Virus record (IMG/VR): IMGVR_UViG_3300018405_000005
Span: 1-42,093 of that record
DNA: 42,093 nucleotides
Reading direction: 5' to 3' (one strand)
DNA from: a virus
Part shown: positions 8,186 to 15,857 of the stretch, piece after piece
How the letters are laid out: each line of letters opens with the position of its first letter
How positions within the stretch are numbered: position 1 is the first letter of the stretch
Translations under genes and position numbers: made by a program
Notes under the pieces: model-generated
What the model saw: the letters and a program-made list of their open reading frames with translations, nothing else
What the model was told of the DNA's origin: nothing
Database searches by the model: none

Positions 8186-8611
8186 TTACTCTACAGCTTT
8201 GTAGCCTTTGATTTCGTTCTTTGCTGGCCATTCAGATGTTTCAGGCTTGACAGAAAGCTTGATCATCATGTCTTGGTCATGCAAGTCAACAGTATCTTCA
8301 AGCTCACCTTCAAAGCCAATTGCTTCACAGATTGATTTCAAATCAGATTGTGCAATTCGAACAGCAGTTTCATTTTTGTTGATGATGTTTAAGTTAGTGA
8401 AGACAAAACGACCTTCTGACTTAACTTCTTCACCATCAATTTCAACGTCTTCAGTGATACGGAACTTAAGAGCAATGTATTTGCCATCTTTAAGTTTTGT
8501 ATCTTTAAGCTCAGACTTAACGATTTCAGCTGGGTACCAACCTGCAGGCAGTACAGTGAATTCCATTGACTCAGCTTCTTCTGGTACGAAAACGTTTGGT
8601 AATAGTGCCAT
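8186..8611 (-). CDS. DUF669-family protein, probable single-stranded DNA-binding recombination partner
   Basis: A 141-residue protein of the DUF669 type: N-terminal PAGWYPAEIVKSELKDTK, then YIALKFRITE, then a strand-rich middle and a C-terminal WPAKNEIKGYKAVE. DUF669 proteins are usually encoded beside Sak4 or ERF-type annealing proteins in phages and are thought to bind single-stranded DNA. Here the Sak4-like ATPase gene is directly upstream, which fits. The two genes are separated by a strong hairpin (8645-8672), so their ratio may be set at the RNA level. Confidence 0.8.
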   Translation of the reverse strand: MALLPNVFVPEEAESMEFTVLPAGWYPAEIVKSELKDTKLKDGKYIALKFRITEDVEIDGEEVKSEGRFVFTNLNIINKNETAVRIAQSDLKSICEAIGFEGELEDTVDLHDQDMMIKLSVKPETSEWPAKNEIKGYKAVE

Positions 8612-8644
8612 GATAGTGTTCCTTATTTGGTTCAGTTTCAGTTT

Positions 8645-8672
8645 CTAAAATAGGCGGTAGGATTACCGCCTA
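8645..8672 (-). terminator. Strong 9-bp hairpin with TTTT tail between two recombination genes
   Basis: A perfect 9-bp inverted repeat (TAGGCGGTA/TACCGCCTA) closes a 4-base loop. On the minus strand it is followed by TTTT. It lies between the Sak4-like gene and the DUF669 gene. The tail is short, so partial termination, or mRNA 3'-end protection after processing, are both possible. Confidence 0.65.
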
Positions 8673-8690
8673 GACGTAGTATAAAAGATT

Positions 8691-9398
8691 CTAAGCGGCT
8701 TTTCTAGCCTTTTTAGCTTTAATCTTATTAAATAATTCAGTGAGGTTAGGAACGCTGTCAGCGTCCTTGGCAAACTCACCTTTAGGGTCAAGTGCACCAG
8801 AGCGGTCTTTTGCAAAGATGCGACGAGTAGGTTTTGTCTGTAGGAATGGCAAACCTTTACGGTCTGTATCCATATAGAACAATTCATCTACTAGGTAAGG
8901 CACCTGATTGCCCAGCACTTTACCTGGCAGCAATAGCTCAGTGTATAACACTCCGCTATCTTCATCCTGAACATCAATCTTCTTACAAGTGAAGACAGTG
9001 TTGACATCCTTCAGGTCACGGAACTTCTTAAGCATTGGAATCATAGCGTGAGCCAACGCTGCATATGCTTGACGACCATCCTTGTGCTTTGGAAGTTCTT
9101 CTTCAATCAGAACCTCAGCAATCTCAGATAGTGAGTCAAGACAGATTGTTTCCCACTTGCCATCTTTGTTGTTCTTCTTGATGTACTCGTAAGCATCATC
9201 AAGGTCTTGCAGAGTGCTAATCTCAATGAATGGCACATCTACTTCAGACAGAGACAGCAAGCCTTGCTCAGCGGAAATAAGCAAAGGCTTTGGAGCTGTA
9301 GCACACAGACGTGTCTTACCAACACCTGCGCCACCGTAAACAATACACTTAACACCATTGAATTCAATCTCTGATGTTTGTTGAATCTTAATTGCCAT
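8691..9398 (-). CDS. Sak4-like RecA-core ATPase (single-strand annealing recombinase)
   Basis: A 235-residue P-loop protein of the phage nucleotide-binding AAA_24/Sak4 type. Walker A is GGAGVGKT (22-29) and Walker B is ICLDS (84-88). It ends in a lysine/alanine-rich tail (KIKAKKARKAA). Sak4-type proteins anneal or pair single-stranded DNA with help from an SSB. The genes nearby encode a DUF669 protein, RusA resolvase and a RecB-like nuclease, so a homologous recombination or replication-repair module is likely. The ATG overlaps the stop of the upstream gene (TAATG). Confidence 0.85.
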   Translation of the reverse strand: MAIKIQQTSEIEFNGVKCIVYGGAGVGKTRLCATAPKPLLISAEQGLLSLSEVDVPFIEISTLQDLDDAYEYIKKNNKDGKWETICLDSLSEIAEVLIEEELPKHKDGRQAYAALAHAMIPMLKKFRDLKDVNTVFTCKKIDVQDEDSGVLYTELLLPGKVLGNQVPYLVDELFYMDTDRKGLPFLQTKPTRRIFAKDRSGALDPKGEFAKDADSVPNLTELFNKIKAKKARKAA

Positions 9399-9808
9399 TA
9401 TTCTTCATCCTTAGCAACTGGAACTACTTTGATTGATGGTAAGCTAGGCTTGACAGTAATGTAATCATCAAGCTCAGCAGATGCTTCATCAGACAGCTTG
9501 TCATAGACTTTCTTGTCAAGCTCAAACTTAACACGAATTGCATCTGATGCTTCTTCTGAAAGAATATCCTGCTCAAGAGCTTCTTCAATTTCAGATTGGC
9601 TGAATGAGTATGTCTGACCATATGTGCCAGTGACCATAAAGCCACCAACTTCAGACTTCAGAGTGCCAAGGTTGTTTTTGCCAAATAGCTCTTCAAGGAT
9701 GCTTGCACGCAAGTCACGCTCTTGTGATTGAAGCTCTTTGATTTTAGCAGCAATGTCTTGTTGCTTTTGGATGTTCTTCACTAACTCTTCAGATTGAATC
9801 TTTGCCAT
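9398..9808 (-). CDS. Conserved phage protein of unknown function with N-terminal coiled coil
   Basis: A 136-residue acidic protein. Residues about 5-45 (KNIQKQQDIAAKIKELQSQ...) are heptad-like and probably form a coiled coil; the rest is mixed strand and helix with many Asp and Glu. I do not recognise the family. It lies inside the recombination module between RusA and the Sak4-like gene, and overlaps the latter by one base. The start at 9808 (MAKIQSEE) is chosen because GGAGAG lies just upstream; a longer reading upstream would overlap the end of rusA. Confidence 0.75.
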   Translation of the reverse strand: MAKIQSEELVKNIQKQQDIAAKIKELQSQERDLRASILEELFGKNNLGTLKSEVGGFMVTGTYGQTYSFSQSEIEEALEQDILSEEASDAIRVKFELDKKVYDKLSDEASAELDDYITVKPSLPSIKVVPVAKDEE

Positions 9809-9810
9809 GG

Positions 9811-10215
9811 TTACTCTCCAGTATCTAACAAATGCTCCATCCCTCTTGGGATACAAGGAGCTGCTTCTGAAATGCGGATGTAGCAGCCACCATCAGGTGA
9901 AGCTACTGTTCCACGATATACACATAGTTGATCAACTTGGCTATCATCACCCCATATGTGTGCATGGGATATAGCATCTTGCAGAGGCTTGACTAAGTTG
10001 TCCAAGTCACGCTTGCGTTTATCAGGCATCCAATAGACTACATCAATCCTAACTTTGCAATCAATTGGCTCCATGCCTGCTAACTGCTCGTGAGCATCAT
10101 TAATAAGCTGATCACGAAATTTTTTGCCCTTGGCAGATATGAACACACCACGTTGAGTCTTAACATAGTAATTGTTCACACTAGGCGGAAATGCAGTAAA
10201 CAATTCACATATCAT
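9811..10215 (-). CDS. rusA: RusA-type Holliday junction resolvase
   Basis: A 134-residue RusA-family endonuclease that cuts Holliday junctions and other branched DNA. The family start FPPSVNNYY (9-17) and the acidic triad are present. With the start used here the aspartates fall at D70 and D72 (KRDLDN) and D91 (WGDDSQ), the same spacing as in E. coli RusA. The ATG at 10213-10215 has GGAG seven bases upstream; a TTG nine codons earlier is less likely. The gene start lies inside the end of the 54-residue ORF before it. It probably resolves branched replication or recombination intermediates before packaging. Confidence 0.92.
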   Translation of the reverse strand: MICELFTAFPPSVNNYYVKTQRGVFISAKGKKFRDQLINDAHEQLAGMEPIDCKVRIDVVYWMPDKRKRDLDNLVKPLQDAISHAHIWGDDSQVDQLCVYRGTVASPDGGCYIRISEAAPCIPRGMEHLLDTGE

Positions 10216-10369
10216 TGAACAACTCCATAAGATTTCTAGCAATCTTGTCAGCTTTGCTTTGATTAATGTCCTTCTCTGTAATTAGCTTGTCTGCTAGTTG
10301 GAAGCTGTATTGAACCTTGCGTTGGTCAATTAGCTCAATTGCATATTTGATCAATTCAATATTATTCAT
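10205..10369 (-). CDS. Small coupled ORF, 54 residues, unknown function
   Basis: A small reading frame (MNNIELIKYAIELIDQRK..., ending ...MELFNDM) that fills the gap between the primase-helicase gene and rusA. Its ATG overlaps the primase stop by eight bases (ATGAATAA), and its end overlaps the rusA start by 11 bases. This tight fit and the amphipathic helical sequence support a real gene. No family is recognised. It could be a small accessory factor for the primase or resolvase. Confidence 0.7.
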   Translation of the reverse strand: MNNIELIKYAIELIDQRKVQYSFQLADKLITEKDINQSKADKIARNLMELFNDM

Positions 10370-12599
10370 CCAATAAACTCTCCATTATCTGAACACAAGG
10401 AGTGTTCTTCTTTTTACAGGTTGGGTGACCATCAAGCAGCCTGACCATACCCATGCGCTCCATTGAACGTAGCGTTCTCTCAACAAACTCTTTTGTTGAC
10501 ATCTTGCGCTCTGCTGCCAATGCATCCATCTTTGAGTTCATTCTATCAATGAGAACTGTTCTCTTAACAACCTTTGCCTTTCTTTGTTTAGGGCTTGTGC
10601 TGCCATGATTTAGAGCTGCAATCAAACGCTCTTTGAGGTGCTCAATAGCAAAGTTGTACTCATTGCTGCTTCGCATATAAGCCAAGTTGTGGTTGATGTT
10701 TTCCATCTCCCAGTCTATCATTGACTTACCCCACAGCCAGCAGCTATCATCAATCTCAATATCTCCGCTTGTCCAATGATTGAACACTGTGGCAAGGGCT
10801 GCAAACTTGATCATCTTGTGAGCCATACGTGAAGCCATATTCTTACTCACAGGGTCATCTTCCCATTGAGTCTCATACATTTCAGATATGTCACAATACT
10901 CTTCAAATTGTGCATCAGTGAGCTTAACAATGTGAGGCGTGAAGTCAGTAACTGCCTGTACTTTACTACCTTCAAGAATCAGCAACTTGTACTGCTCTAC
11001 TATTTCTTCATCAAAGTCGTATGTAAAGCTTCTGTTTCTGTCACGGTTAATCTTTGGCTTATCTACAACTCTGAACACTGTTTGTCGTGGCAAGAAGCCA
11101 GACTCAAGTGCATTCATATCTTTAAGTGAACGAGACAGTGATTCTTCAGTTGATTCAAGAACAAAGCTAGGCGCTGGTGCTCTGAATCTCTTCAGGCTGT
11201 TTTCTTCACTTGAGTATGAGCGAGTTGATGAGTAACTCAAATAACCAGAGTTCAAGAAGTTTTCCATAACATAAGCGGAAAGCTCATCTGCGTTACCAGA
11301 CTTTGCACCAAGCATGATGCCAGCTTCCTGCATACAGATTATTCTTGAGCGACCACACTCCAAATCTTTGTGTAGTGGTTTTGGTGCTGTATAGTTGTTG
11401 GCACCAAGAAAGCTTATTGCTCCATCACCTCCAGATAAATTAATGATTTTGCCATTCAAGCCACCTGAAAATAGCTCATTGAAATACTTACTGATTTGAC
11501 CTTTGCCATAGCCTGTGCCTGCTGAAACTGTAAAGGACAGATTCAATCCAGACAGCTGGTCAGACATAACATTCCACTTTGCCCCACAAATGGCAGCAAG
11601 AGAGCCAAAGCACATCGAGAATGCAAACTCATTGCATGGTCGAGGCATGTCTCTCATTATTTGGTGGTACAAGCGACCTGTTCTGCCTGGCGGTACAGGT
11701 GGAGGTGTGTATTTTGCTTCCTCTTTTTCAATCGTAGGTATCTCAAATGACTGCGCTTCTTCGTCTGAGGCTCTTTGGATTCCGCCATCAACTAATCTCT
11801 CCAAATCTTTCATTCGTGTTAGCCAACGCTCTGTTCCCGCTTCTACAGATGATTCCATAGCTGAGCGGAGCATTGACAAGATTATTGCTCTGGAAACTCC
11901 ATCCTTTGCAAGTTGGAATGAAAGGTTTCTGAGCGACTGGTGGAACTCCTTGCCTGAGCGGATGTTCTCGAACATCTCATCAAGCGTCTCCACTTCTCCA
12001 CTTGACTTGCTTTCACCACTCTCACGTGTGCGCTCCTTAACTTCTTCAGGTGCAACATGGATGGTCTGAAACTTGTCTCCTTCAAAGTAGCTGAAGTGCT
12101 GATAGCTCTCTGGATTGTCTGAGCGTGGTAAGAACCAAATCTGTGACCACGTGTCCATCTCATGAGCATATTTAAGTGCGCATCCATTGGCTGTCAACTC
12201 ATCAATGAGTTGAGACATATTTGTATGCAGCTCATGAGACTCAATTGGGTTGCTAAGCTCAATGATACCACGATACTTGTGATAATCATCAGAGTGACTA
12301 TGAGTTGTATACAAAATATGAGAGTAACCAAGGGCACAAAGCGCATTGTGACACTCTCCAATTGTAGGAGTTTTGTTACCGTTAATGCCACCATCACCAT
12401 CAATGATAAGTAGGCTAGAGTATTCCAAGTGTTCATCGCATCGTCCTGGTTGTGTTAAAGCACCACGGATAAAACCAGTACCGAGCTTATTACCCTTCTC
12501 ACACTTCTCAAAGATTTTGTCCATCTCAGGAAGTGTCATTGAGTAAATCTCAGCCTTGGAATTTGCCTTTTCAGATGCTTGTACTGTAATCTTGAACAT
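10362..12599 (-). CDS. Primase-helicase replication protein (AEP-like primase plus DUF3987-type ATPase)
   Basis: A 745-residue protein. The N-terminal third resembles archaeo-eukaryotic-type phage/plasmid primases: SSLLIIDGDGG (D67, D69), then ILYTTHSHSDDYHKYRGIIELSNPI, where YTTHSH and the following arginine are typical. The central and C-terminal part resembles DUF3987 helicase-like domains, with PPGRTGRLYHQIMRDMPRP, a P-loop-like SAGTGYGKGQ and a strongly charged C-terminus that may bind DNA. It is expected to make primers and unwind DNA at the fork. The ATG at 12597-12599 is preferred over a GTG two codons earlier. A hairpin and a promoter candidate lie just upstream. Confidence 0.85.
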   Translation of the reverse strand: MFKITVQASEKANSKAEIYSMTLPEMDKIFEKCEKGNKLGTGFIRGALTQPGRCDEHLEYSSLLIIDGDGGINGNKTPTIGECHNALCALGYSHILYTTHSHSDDYHKYRGIIELSNPIESHELHTNMSQLIDELTANGCALKYAHEMDTWSQIWFLPRSDNPESYQHFSYFEGDKFQTIHVAPEEVKERTRESGESKSSGEVETLDEMFENIRSGKEFHQSLRNLSFQLAKDGVSRAIILSMLRSAMESSVEAGTERWLTRMKDLERLVDGGIQRASDEEAQSFEIPTIEKEEAKYTPPPVPPGRTGRLYHQIMRDMPRPCNEFAFSMCFGSLAAICGAKWNVMSDQLSGLNLSFTVSAGTGYGKGQISKYFNELFSGGLNGKIINLSGGDGAISFLGANNYTAPKPLHKDLECGRSRIICMQEAGIMLGAKSGNADELSAYVMENFLNSGYLSYSSTRSYSSEENSLKRFRAPAPSFVLESTEESLSRSLKDMNALESGFLPRQTVFRVVDKPKINRDRNRSFTYDFDEEIVEQYKLLILEGSKVQAVTDFTPHIVKLTDAQFEEYCDISEMYETQWEDDPVSKNMASRMAHKMIKFAALATVFNHWTSGDIEIDDSCWLWGKSMIDWEMENINHNLAYMRSSNEYNFAIEHLKERLIAALNHGSTSPKQRKAKVVKRTVLIDRMNSKMDALAAERKMSTKEFVERTLRSMERMGMVRLLDGHPTCKKKNTPCVQIMESLLDE

Positions 12600-12614
12600 A
12601 TGCACTATTCCACA

Positions 12615-12644
12615 ATAAAACCCGTGCAGACTACCTGCAACGGG
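12615..12644 (-). terminator. Hairpin with TTTT tail just before the primase gene
   Basis: On the minus strand CCCGT-T-GCAG pairs with CTGC-ACGGG (9 bp with one bulged T, 5-base loop) and is followed by TTTTATT. It is 15 bases upstream of the primase start. It could end transcripts coming from the small-gene cluster. If the promoter candidate at 12649-12677 is real, it would instead form the 5' end of the primase mRNA and could stabilise it. Confidence 0.65.
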
Positions 12645-12648
12645 TCTT

Positions 12649-12677
12649 ATATTATATAACTATATATAGACTATCAA
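12649..12677 (-). promoter_or_regulatory. Candidate sigma70-type promoter for the primase operon
   Basis: On the minus strand TTGATA (12672-12677) is followed after 17 bases by TAATAT (12649-12654), or after 15 bases by TATAAT. The area is very AT-rich, so a match by chance is possible. The predicted start would fall at the hairpin before the primase gene. Confidence 0.4.
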
Positions 12678-12712
12678 TAAAGAACTTTTTATTATAAGTA
12701 TATAACTAACAG

Positions 12713-12973
12713 TTATAAGCAGACTATGTTTTGTTCATGAACTTCTGTGATAATGCGCCTGTCAGCAAGCTCTGTGATATTCATCAGCGGAATCATGCTG
12801 CGCTTGTATAGGTCATCAAGCTTGTCATAATCATATTGCATAGACCACTTCTCGCCAAATGTATTAAACATGATTTGACGACAACGTTCTTTTGTCTCTG
12901 CCTCAATGATGACAAAGCGATTAGGGAATGTGTGGCCACAGCCAAATGTAAATATTTGAGTTTGACGTTCCAT
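12713..12973 (-). CDS. Small conserved phage protein, 86 residues, unknown function
   Basis: An 86-residue protein with the pattern TFGCGHTFPNRFVIIEAETKERCRQIMFNTFGEKWSMQYD, split here by family-like conserved blocks FGCGHTF, EAETKE and FGEKW. Similar short proteins of unknown role are common in phages. No transmembrane segment is seen. It is the last gene of the small-gene cluster and is followed by an AT-rich leader and a hairpin before the primase. Confidence 0.75.
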   Translation of the reverse strand: MERQTQIFTFGCGHTFPNRFVIIEAETKERCRQIMFNTFGEKWSMQYDYDKLDDLYKRSMIPLMNITELADRRIITEVHEQNIVCL

Positions 12974-13293
12974 TACAAGTCCTCCAACTCTGCAATTTCA
13001 ATAACTACACTCTCAAGTCTTTCTTTGACTTCAACTTGAGTCACAAGTGCTTTAAGCAGCGCGTAATTCTGCACCAAGTCTATTACCTTTTGCGTAGTGT
13101 CAAGACCTAATGAAGCTAGTGTTTCCTTAGTGTTTGCAATCTTCACTTCAGAGTGAGCTTTTATGAAGTCAGGAATCTCAACACCTGCAATTGTGTGGTA
13201 TCCATTCTTTCTCGGCATCTCACCCCAAACTTTTGAATACACTGCACTTGCTTCTTCAGCAGCCTTCTTGTCAATCTTTTCTTGAATGCTCAT
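12973..13293 (-). CDS. Hypothetical protein, 106 residues, helical
   Basis: A 106-residue charged, mostly helical protein with no recognised family. Its C-terminal half (about 60-104) looks able to form a coiled coil (TQKVIDLVQ... VKERLESVVIEIAELE). It overlaps both neighbours by one base (TAATG type), so it is part of a translationally coupled string. Confidence 0.65.
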   Translation of the reverse strand: MSIQEKIDKKAAEEASAVYSKVWGEMPRKNGYHTIAGVEIPDFIKAHSEVKIANTKETLASLGLDTTQKVIDLVQNYALLKALVTQVEVKERLESVVIEIAELEDL

Positions 13294-13586
13294 TATATGT
13301 TTCTCCCATCATTGATTGCTTTTTCATTGATTTGCTCACACTCGCTGATTGATTTCCAGCGGCTGCTCATAACAGTGGTTCGTACTGAAGATGGGTCAGA
13401 ATTTGACATGAGCAAATTCAAGCGCTCTTTATCAGCATCAGACTGGTTTGCCAACAAGCGGTTTGCCTTGCGAAGCTTTTTGTTATTTGCCATTAACTGC
13501 AAGATTGCTGGTGCCAATAGAGCAGCAGTAATTGAACCACCTACCAAGTAAGCAACCTGCTCACTAGTCATTGTAAAATCCATCAT
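13293..13586 (-). CDS. Small membrane-anchored protein with coiled-coil tail
   Basis: A 97-residue protein with one hydrophobic segment near the N-terminus (about 11-31, VAYLVGGSITAALLAPAILQ) and a charged helical tail (NNKKLRKANRLLANQ...). It is probably inserted in the inner membrane with the tail in the cytoplasm. The start is placed at 13586 because AAGG lies nine bases before the ATG; the gene begins inside the end of the preceding gene. Its location in the early arm suggests host takeover rather than lysis, but this is not shown. Confidence 0.6.
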   Translation of the reverse strand: MMDFTMTSEQVAYLVGGSITAALLAPAILQLMANNKKLRKANRLLANQSDADKERLNLLMSNSDPSSVRTTVMSSRWKSISECEQINEKAINDGRNI

Positions 13587-13887
13587 CACATTCACCTTCT
13601 AGGTATGAGATTGCTTTGTCCATGCGCCATTGGTACAACTCAGCCAAGCGGATTTCTGTATCAAGCGCATTCTGTAGTAGTTGAAGAGCTGTATCAGAGT
13701 CAACTTCAATCACTGTTGTGGAGATATTCAAAGTCACCAATTTATCATGAGTGTCTTTGTTCTTATTAATTGAATCAATCTTTGCTTTGATATCATCAAT
13801 TTTGCCAGCTGAGATATTGGGCTTGCCAATAAGCTCACGAATATGTTTTGCCTTTGTGGCAACCTTTTGGTATGATTCAACCTTCAT
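13564..13887 (-). CDS. Hypothetical protein, 107 residues, coiled coil
   Basis: A 107-residue protein of lysine-rich helix (about 1-50) followed by a strand (TLNISTTVIEVD) and a second helix containing LYQWRMDKAISYLEGE. The family is not recognised. One base overlaps the gene before it, and 23 bases overlap the membrane-protein gene after it. Confidence 0.65.
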   Translation of the reverse strand: MKVESYQKVATKAKHIRELIGKPNISAGKIDDIKAKIDSINKNKDTHDKLVTLNISTTVIEVDSDTALQLLQNALDTEIRLAELYQWRMDKAISYLEGECDDGFYND

Positions 13888-14198
13888 TAGAATTTACCTC
13901 TGTGTCGCATGTCTATGTAAACAGAAGTTCGACCGTTGTAGCCCATAAATCTGATCACCTCATGGGCAAATACAAACTTCTTATTAATGTGTTTAAACTT
14001 GATAGAGTTAGCATGGTGAATAATATCACAACGGTCTCTATGACCATCACAAATCAAATGATAAAGCTCATTCATCAAAGTCTTTTGTTGGCGATAGTTA
14101 TCACACCACACTAGCACGACTGGCTCATCTGCATAGACTGCTTCTTTCCAGCTTGTGAAATGCTTGAACTTAGCATCCATATACTCTTTGTTAGCCAC
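13887..14198 (-). CDS. Hypothetical protein, 103 residues, GTG start
   Basis: A 103-residue protein (ANKEYMDAKFKHFTSWKEAVYADEP... ending MRHRGKF). It has alternating hydrophobic strands and a His-rich middle (HANSIKFKHINKKFVFAHE). The GTG at 14196-14198 is preferred because GGGAG lies eight bases upstream and the start overlaps the previous stop by eight bases (GTGGCTAA), as at several junctions nearby. An ATG five codons earlier has no ribosome site. The function is unknown. Confidence 0.6.
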   Translation of the reverse strand: MANKEYMDAKFKHFTSWKEAVYADEPVVLVWCDNYRQQKTLMNELYHLICDGHRDRCDIIHHANSIKFKHINKKFVFAHEVIRFMGYNGRTSVYIDMRHRGKF

Positions 14199-14763
14199 GA
14201 TGAGCACTCCCATCTTCAGATTGATCAGGATTGAATCGCCCAAGAATATAATCTGGGCGACGTTGATCAGGCTGAGGACAAGCAGCAACAATTCGCCAGC
14301 CTGAGTTTAATGCGCCTTGGAGCTGGTCTGTACAAGCATCTTCTAGCAGCATCATATCATTGTATGTAGCAAGGGCACTGCCAGGCATATGGACTTCACA
14401 CTTGTTATTGTATGTGTTTCCGCTTGGTAGCTCAAGCTGCTCCAATGACTTCTCATTCACCTTGCTAAACAGAAGCGCTGGGTCAACTTGCTTAACAATA
14501 GTCTGCTTCAATACCATCTCAATGCCTTTCTCAAGCAAGTCCAGATATTGCTCAGCAGTAAGGGTGATGTCATCTGATTCCAAATCAACTATGTCTCGAC
14601 TGTGGTAGCCGTTGCCGTCATCAGGAGTAATAAGCGGAAGAAGAGTAAACGGCTCAGTGCCGTCTACTTTGCGAGATAACTCAGTGTGCATCTTCACATA
14701 TGAATCATAAGAGTCATATTGGTTGATTCGCAGCTGAACTGCATATAGTTTAATGTTAATCAT
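14191..14763 (-). CDS. Hypothetical phage protein, 190 residues
   Basis: A 190-residue protein with a C-terminal block (GALNSGWRIVAACPQPDQRRPDYILGR) that is typical of a phage family in which a single-page summary function is unknown. The middle holds a helical stretch (LTAEQYLDLLEKGIEMVLKQ). It starts at the second ATG (14761-14763), where GGAG lies seven bases upstream and the start overlaps the previous stop. It is the largest gene of the small-gene cluster. No catalytic motif is evident. Confidence 0.65.
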   Translation of the reverse strand: MINIKLYAVQLRINQYDSYDSYVKMHTELSRKVDGTEPFTLLPLITPDDGNGYHSRDIVDLESDDITLTAEQYLDLLEKGIEMVLKQTIVKQVDPALLFSKVNEKSLEQLELPSGNTYNNKCEVHMPGSALATYNDMMLLEDACTDQLQGALNSGWRIVAACPQPDQRRPDYILGRFNPDQSEDGSAHRG

Positions 14764-14972
14764 TAGCATACTCCAAATGCACAGTAAATGATGGCATCTC
14801 GTAGTGATACAAAGTAGCGAGTGCGAGCATACCAGTTGAATTTGCCTTGACCTTCCACTTTACGGATGCGATAAGGCTTGTCTTTGCCTTCAATCATGAC
14901 CAGATAATGCTTATCTTCTTGGCTCTTAAAGTTGCGGTGTACTTTATATGATGGTAAAATCTGCTTAGCCAT
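14763..14972 (-). CDS. Small basic hypothetical protein, 69 residues
   Basis: A 69-residue lysine- and arginine-rich protein (MAKQILPSYKVHRNFKSQ...), probably a small beta-rich fold. It is expressed from a GGAGAAGTATCATGG ribosome-site cassette that also serves the gene at 14965-15270. Function unknown. Confidence 0.65.
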   Translation of the reverse strand: MAKQILPSYKVHRNFKSQEDKHYLVMIEGKDKPYRIRKVEGQGKFNWYARTRYFVSLRDAIIYCAFGVC

Positions 14973-15270
14973 GATACTTCTCCAATTCGCCTTCTCTTAC
15001 ATCCCTGTATTGCCACCATGCCTCACAACTCTCTGGGCCAGAGCCTGTAACTTGCAAAGTCCTGTGCATCCACTTCCAGAAATGCACCTTGTCACCAAGC
15101 ATGATAGGCGTGCTCAAAAATACAAGCTGTCCACTCTTTGTTTCTATAGAATTTGGCGTAAAAATCCAAGTAATTAGCCAAGCTCCACATATGTATCCTG
15201 CAAGCTTCACTAAATAAAACAAGATAATTAAAAGCACAATTCCAATTGATCTTAACTTTGTCTTATCCAT
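14965..15270 (-). CDS. Small membrane protein, 101 residues
   Basis: A 101-residue protein with a strongly hydrophobic segment at about 9-37 (IGIVLLIILFYLVKLAGY... ITWIF), long enough for one or two membrane passes, then a soluble tail with several Trp residues. It ends in EKYHG, where the codons double as the ribosome site and start of the next gene. Function unknown; an inner-membrane host-takeover or exclusion protein is one option. Confidence 0.6.
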   Translation of the reverse strand: MDKTKLRSIGIVLLIILFYLVKLAGYICGAWLITWIFTPNSIETKSGQLVFLSTPIMLGDKVHFWKWMHRTLQVTGSGPESCEAWWQYRDVREGELEKYHG

Positions 15271-15406
15271 GATACTTCTCCACTAGTTTGGTCAGTTTAG
15301 CGGAAAGTGAACGCTTTTCCTGTAGAAGCGAGCGTTTGTACTGTTGCTTAGTCATGATAACAGCGTGTTGTGGGCGCTTTGAAGCAGATGATTTAAGGTG
15401 TTTCAT
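15263..15406 (-). CDS. Small basic protein, 47 residues
   Basis: A 47-residue, very basic protein (MKHLKSSASKRPQHAV... QEKRSLSAKLTKLVEKYHG). GGAG lies before the ATG and a good promoter candidate (15443-15471) lies upstream. Its stop overlaps the next start by eight bases (ATGGATAA). Its size and charge would suit a nucleic-acid-binding or host-inhibiting peptide; nothing more can be said. Confidence 0.6.
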   Translation of the reverse strand: MKHLKSSASKRPQHAVIMTKQQYKRSLLQEKRSLSAKLTKLVEKYHG

Positions 15407-15442
15407 TGTAGTATTCTCCAGTATTCTGTAATTCGAGTTTAT

Positions 15443-15471
15443 AATATAAAGGATATTTTTGTGAAAGTAAA
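15443..15471 (-). promoter_or_regulatory. Candidate sigma70-type promoter inside the small-gene cluster
   Basis: On the minus strand TTTACT (15466-15471) is followed after exactly 17 bases by TATATT (15443-15448). It lies in the only real gap of the cluster between 15406 and 15475, about 37 bases before the gene at 15263-15406. Confidence 0.5.
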
Positions 15472-15474
15472 GCT

Positions 15475-15624
15475 TTAATTAAGATATAAAGCCAGTGCGA
15501 TAACTAAATCGACAATTACGAACTTGCCTAGACCATAAGCAAAGCGATTCAATCGTGTGTCATCTAGGTTTTCTATGTCCTCACTCCACTCTAAGCCAGC
15601 AAGGAATGCTATGATTGGTTGCAT
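15475..15624 (-). CDS. Small protein with C-terminal hydrophobic segment, 49 residues
   Basis: A 49-residue frame (MQPIIAFLAGLEWSEDIENL... ending VIVDLVIALALYLN). The C-terminal 15 residues could span or insert in a membrane. Its ATG lies inside the last codons of the preceding gene, with GAGGAA just before it. No family is recognised. The coding call rests on tight spacing and the ribosome site. Confidence 0.55.
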   Translation of the reverse strand: MQPIIAFLAGLEWSEDIENLDDTRLNRFAYGLGKFVIVDLVIALALYLN

Positions 15625-15857
15625 GATTCCTCCACATCAGTTAATTCATGCATTTCCGCTTGAGAATACCAACGGTCATCACAAGGCATATAGTATTGCA
15701 TCAGTGGTGTGGCATCATCTGGACAAACATCTTCTGCCTTTTCCCACCATTCAATATTGAACTCACACGGTCTGATTGTATCCCAAGTGCATTCTTCACC
15801 ATTCTCAAAGATGAATCGAATGCGAATAAGTGTGATTGTGCTAGCTATTTTAGGCAT
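15609..15857 (-). CDS. Hypothetical protein, 82 residues, Trp/Cys-rich
   Basis: An 82-residue acidic protein with several tryptophans and cysteines (CTWDTIRPCEFNIEWWEKAEDVCPDD). The ATG at 15855-15857 overlaps the previous stop by eight bases (ATGCCTAA), and AGGA lies before it. A metal-binding role is possible because of the cysteines, but no clear site is formed. Function unknown. Confidence 0.6.
   Translation of the reverse strand: MPKIASTITLIRIRFIFENGEECTWDTIRPCEFNIEWWEKAEDVCPDDATPLMQYYMPCDDRWYSQAEMHELTDVEESCNQS

Noticed and set aside
8208-8648. 146-residue open frame on the plus strand
   Set aside because: It is antisense to the DUF669 gene, serine-rich and without family features or expression signals.
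11515-12069. 184-residue open frame on the plus strand
   Set aside because: It lies wholly antisense to the primase-helicase gene, has no ribosome site and has a serine-rich composition typical of a shadow frame.
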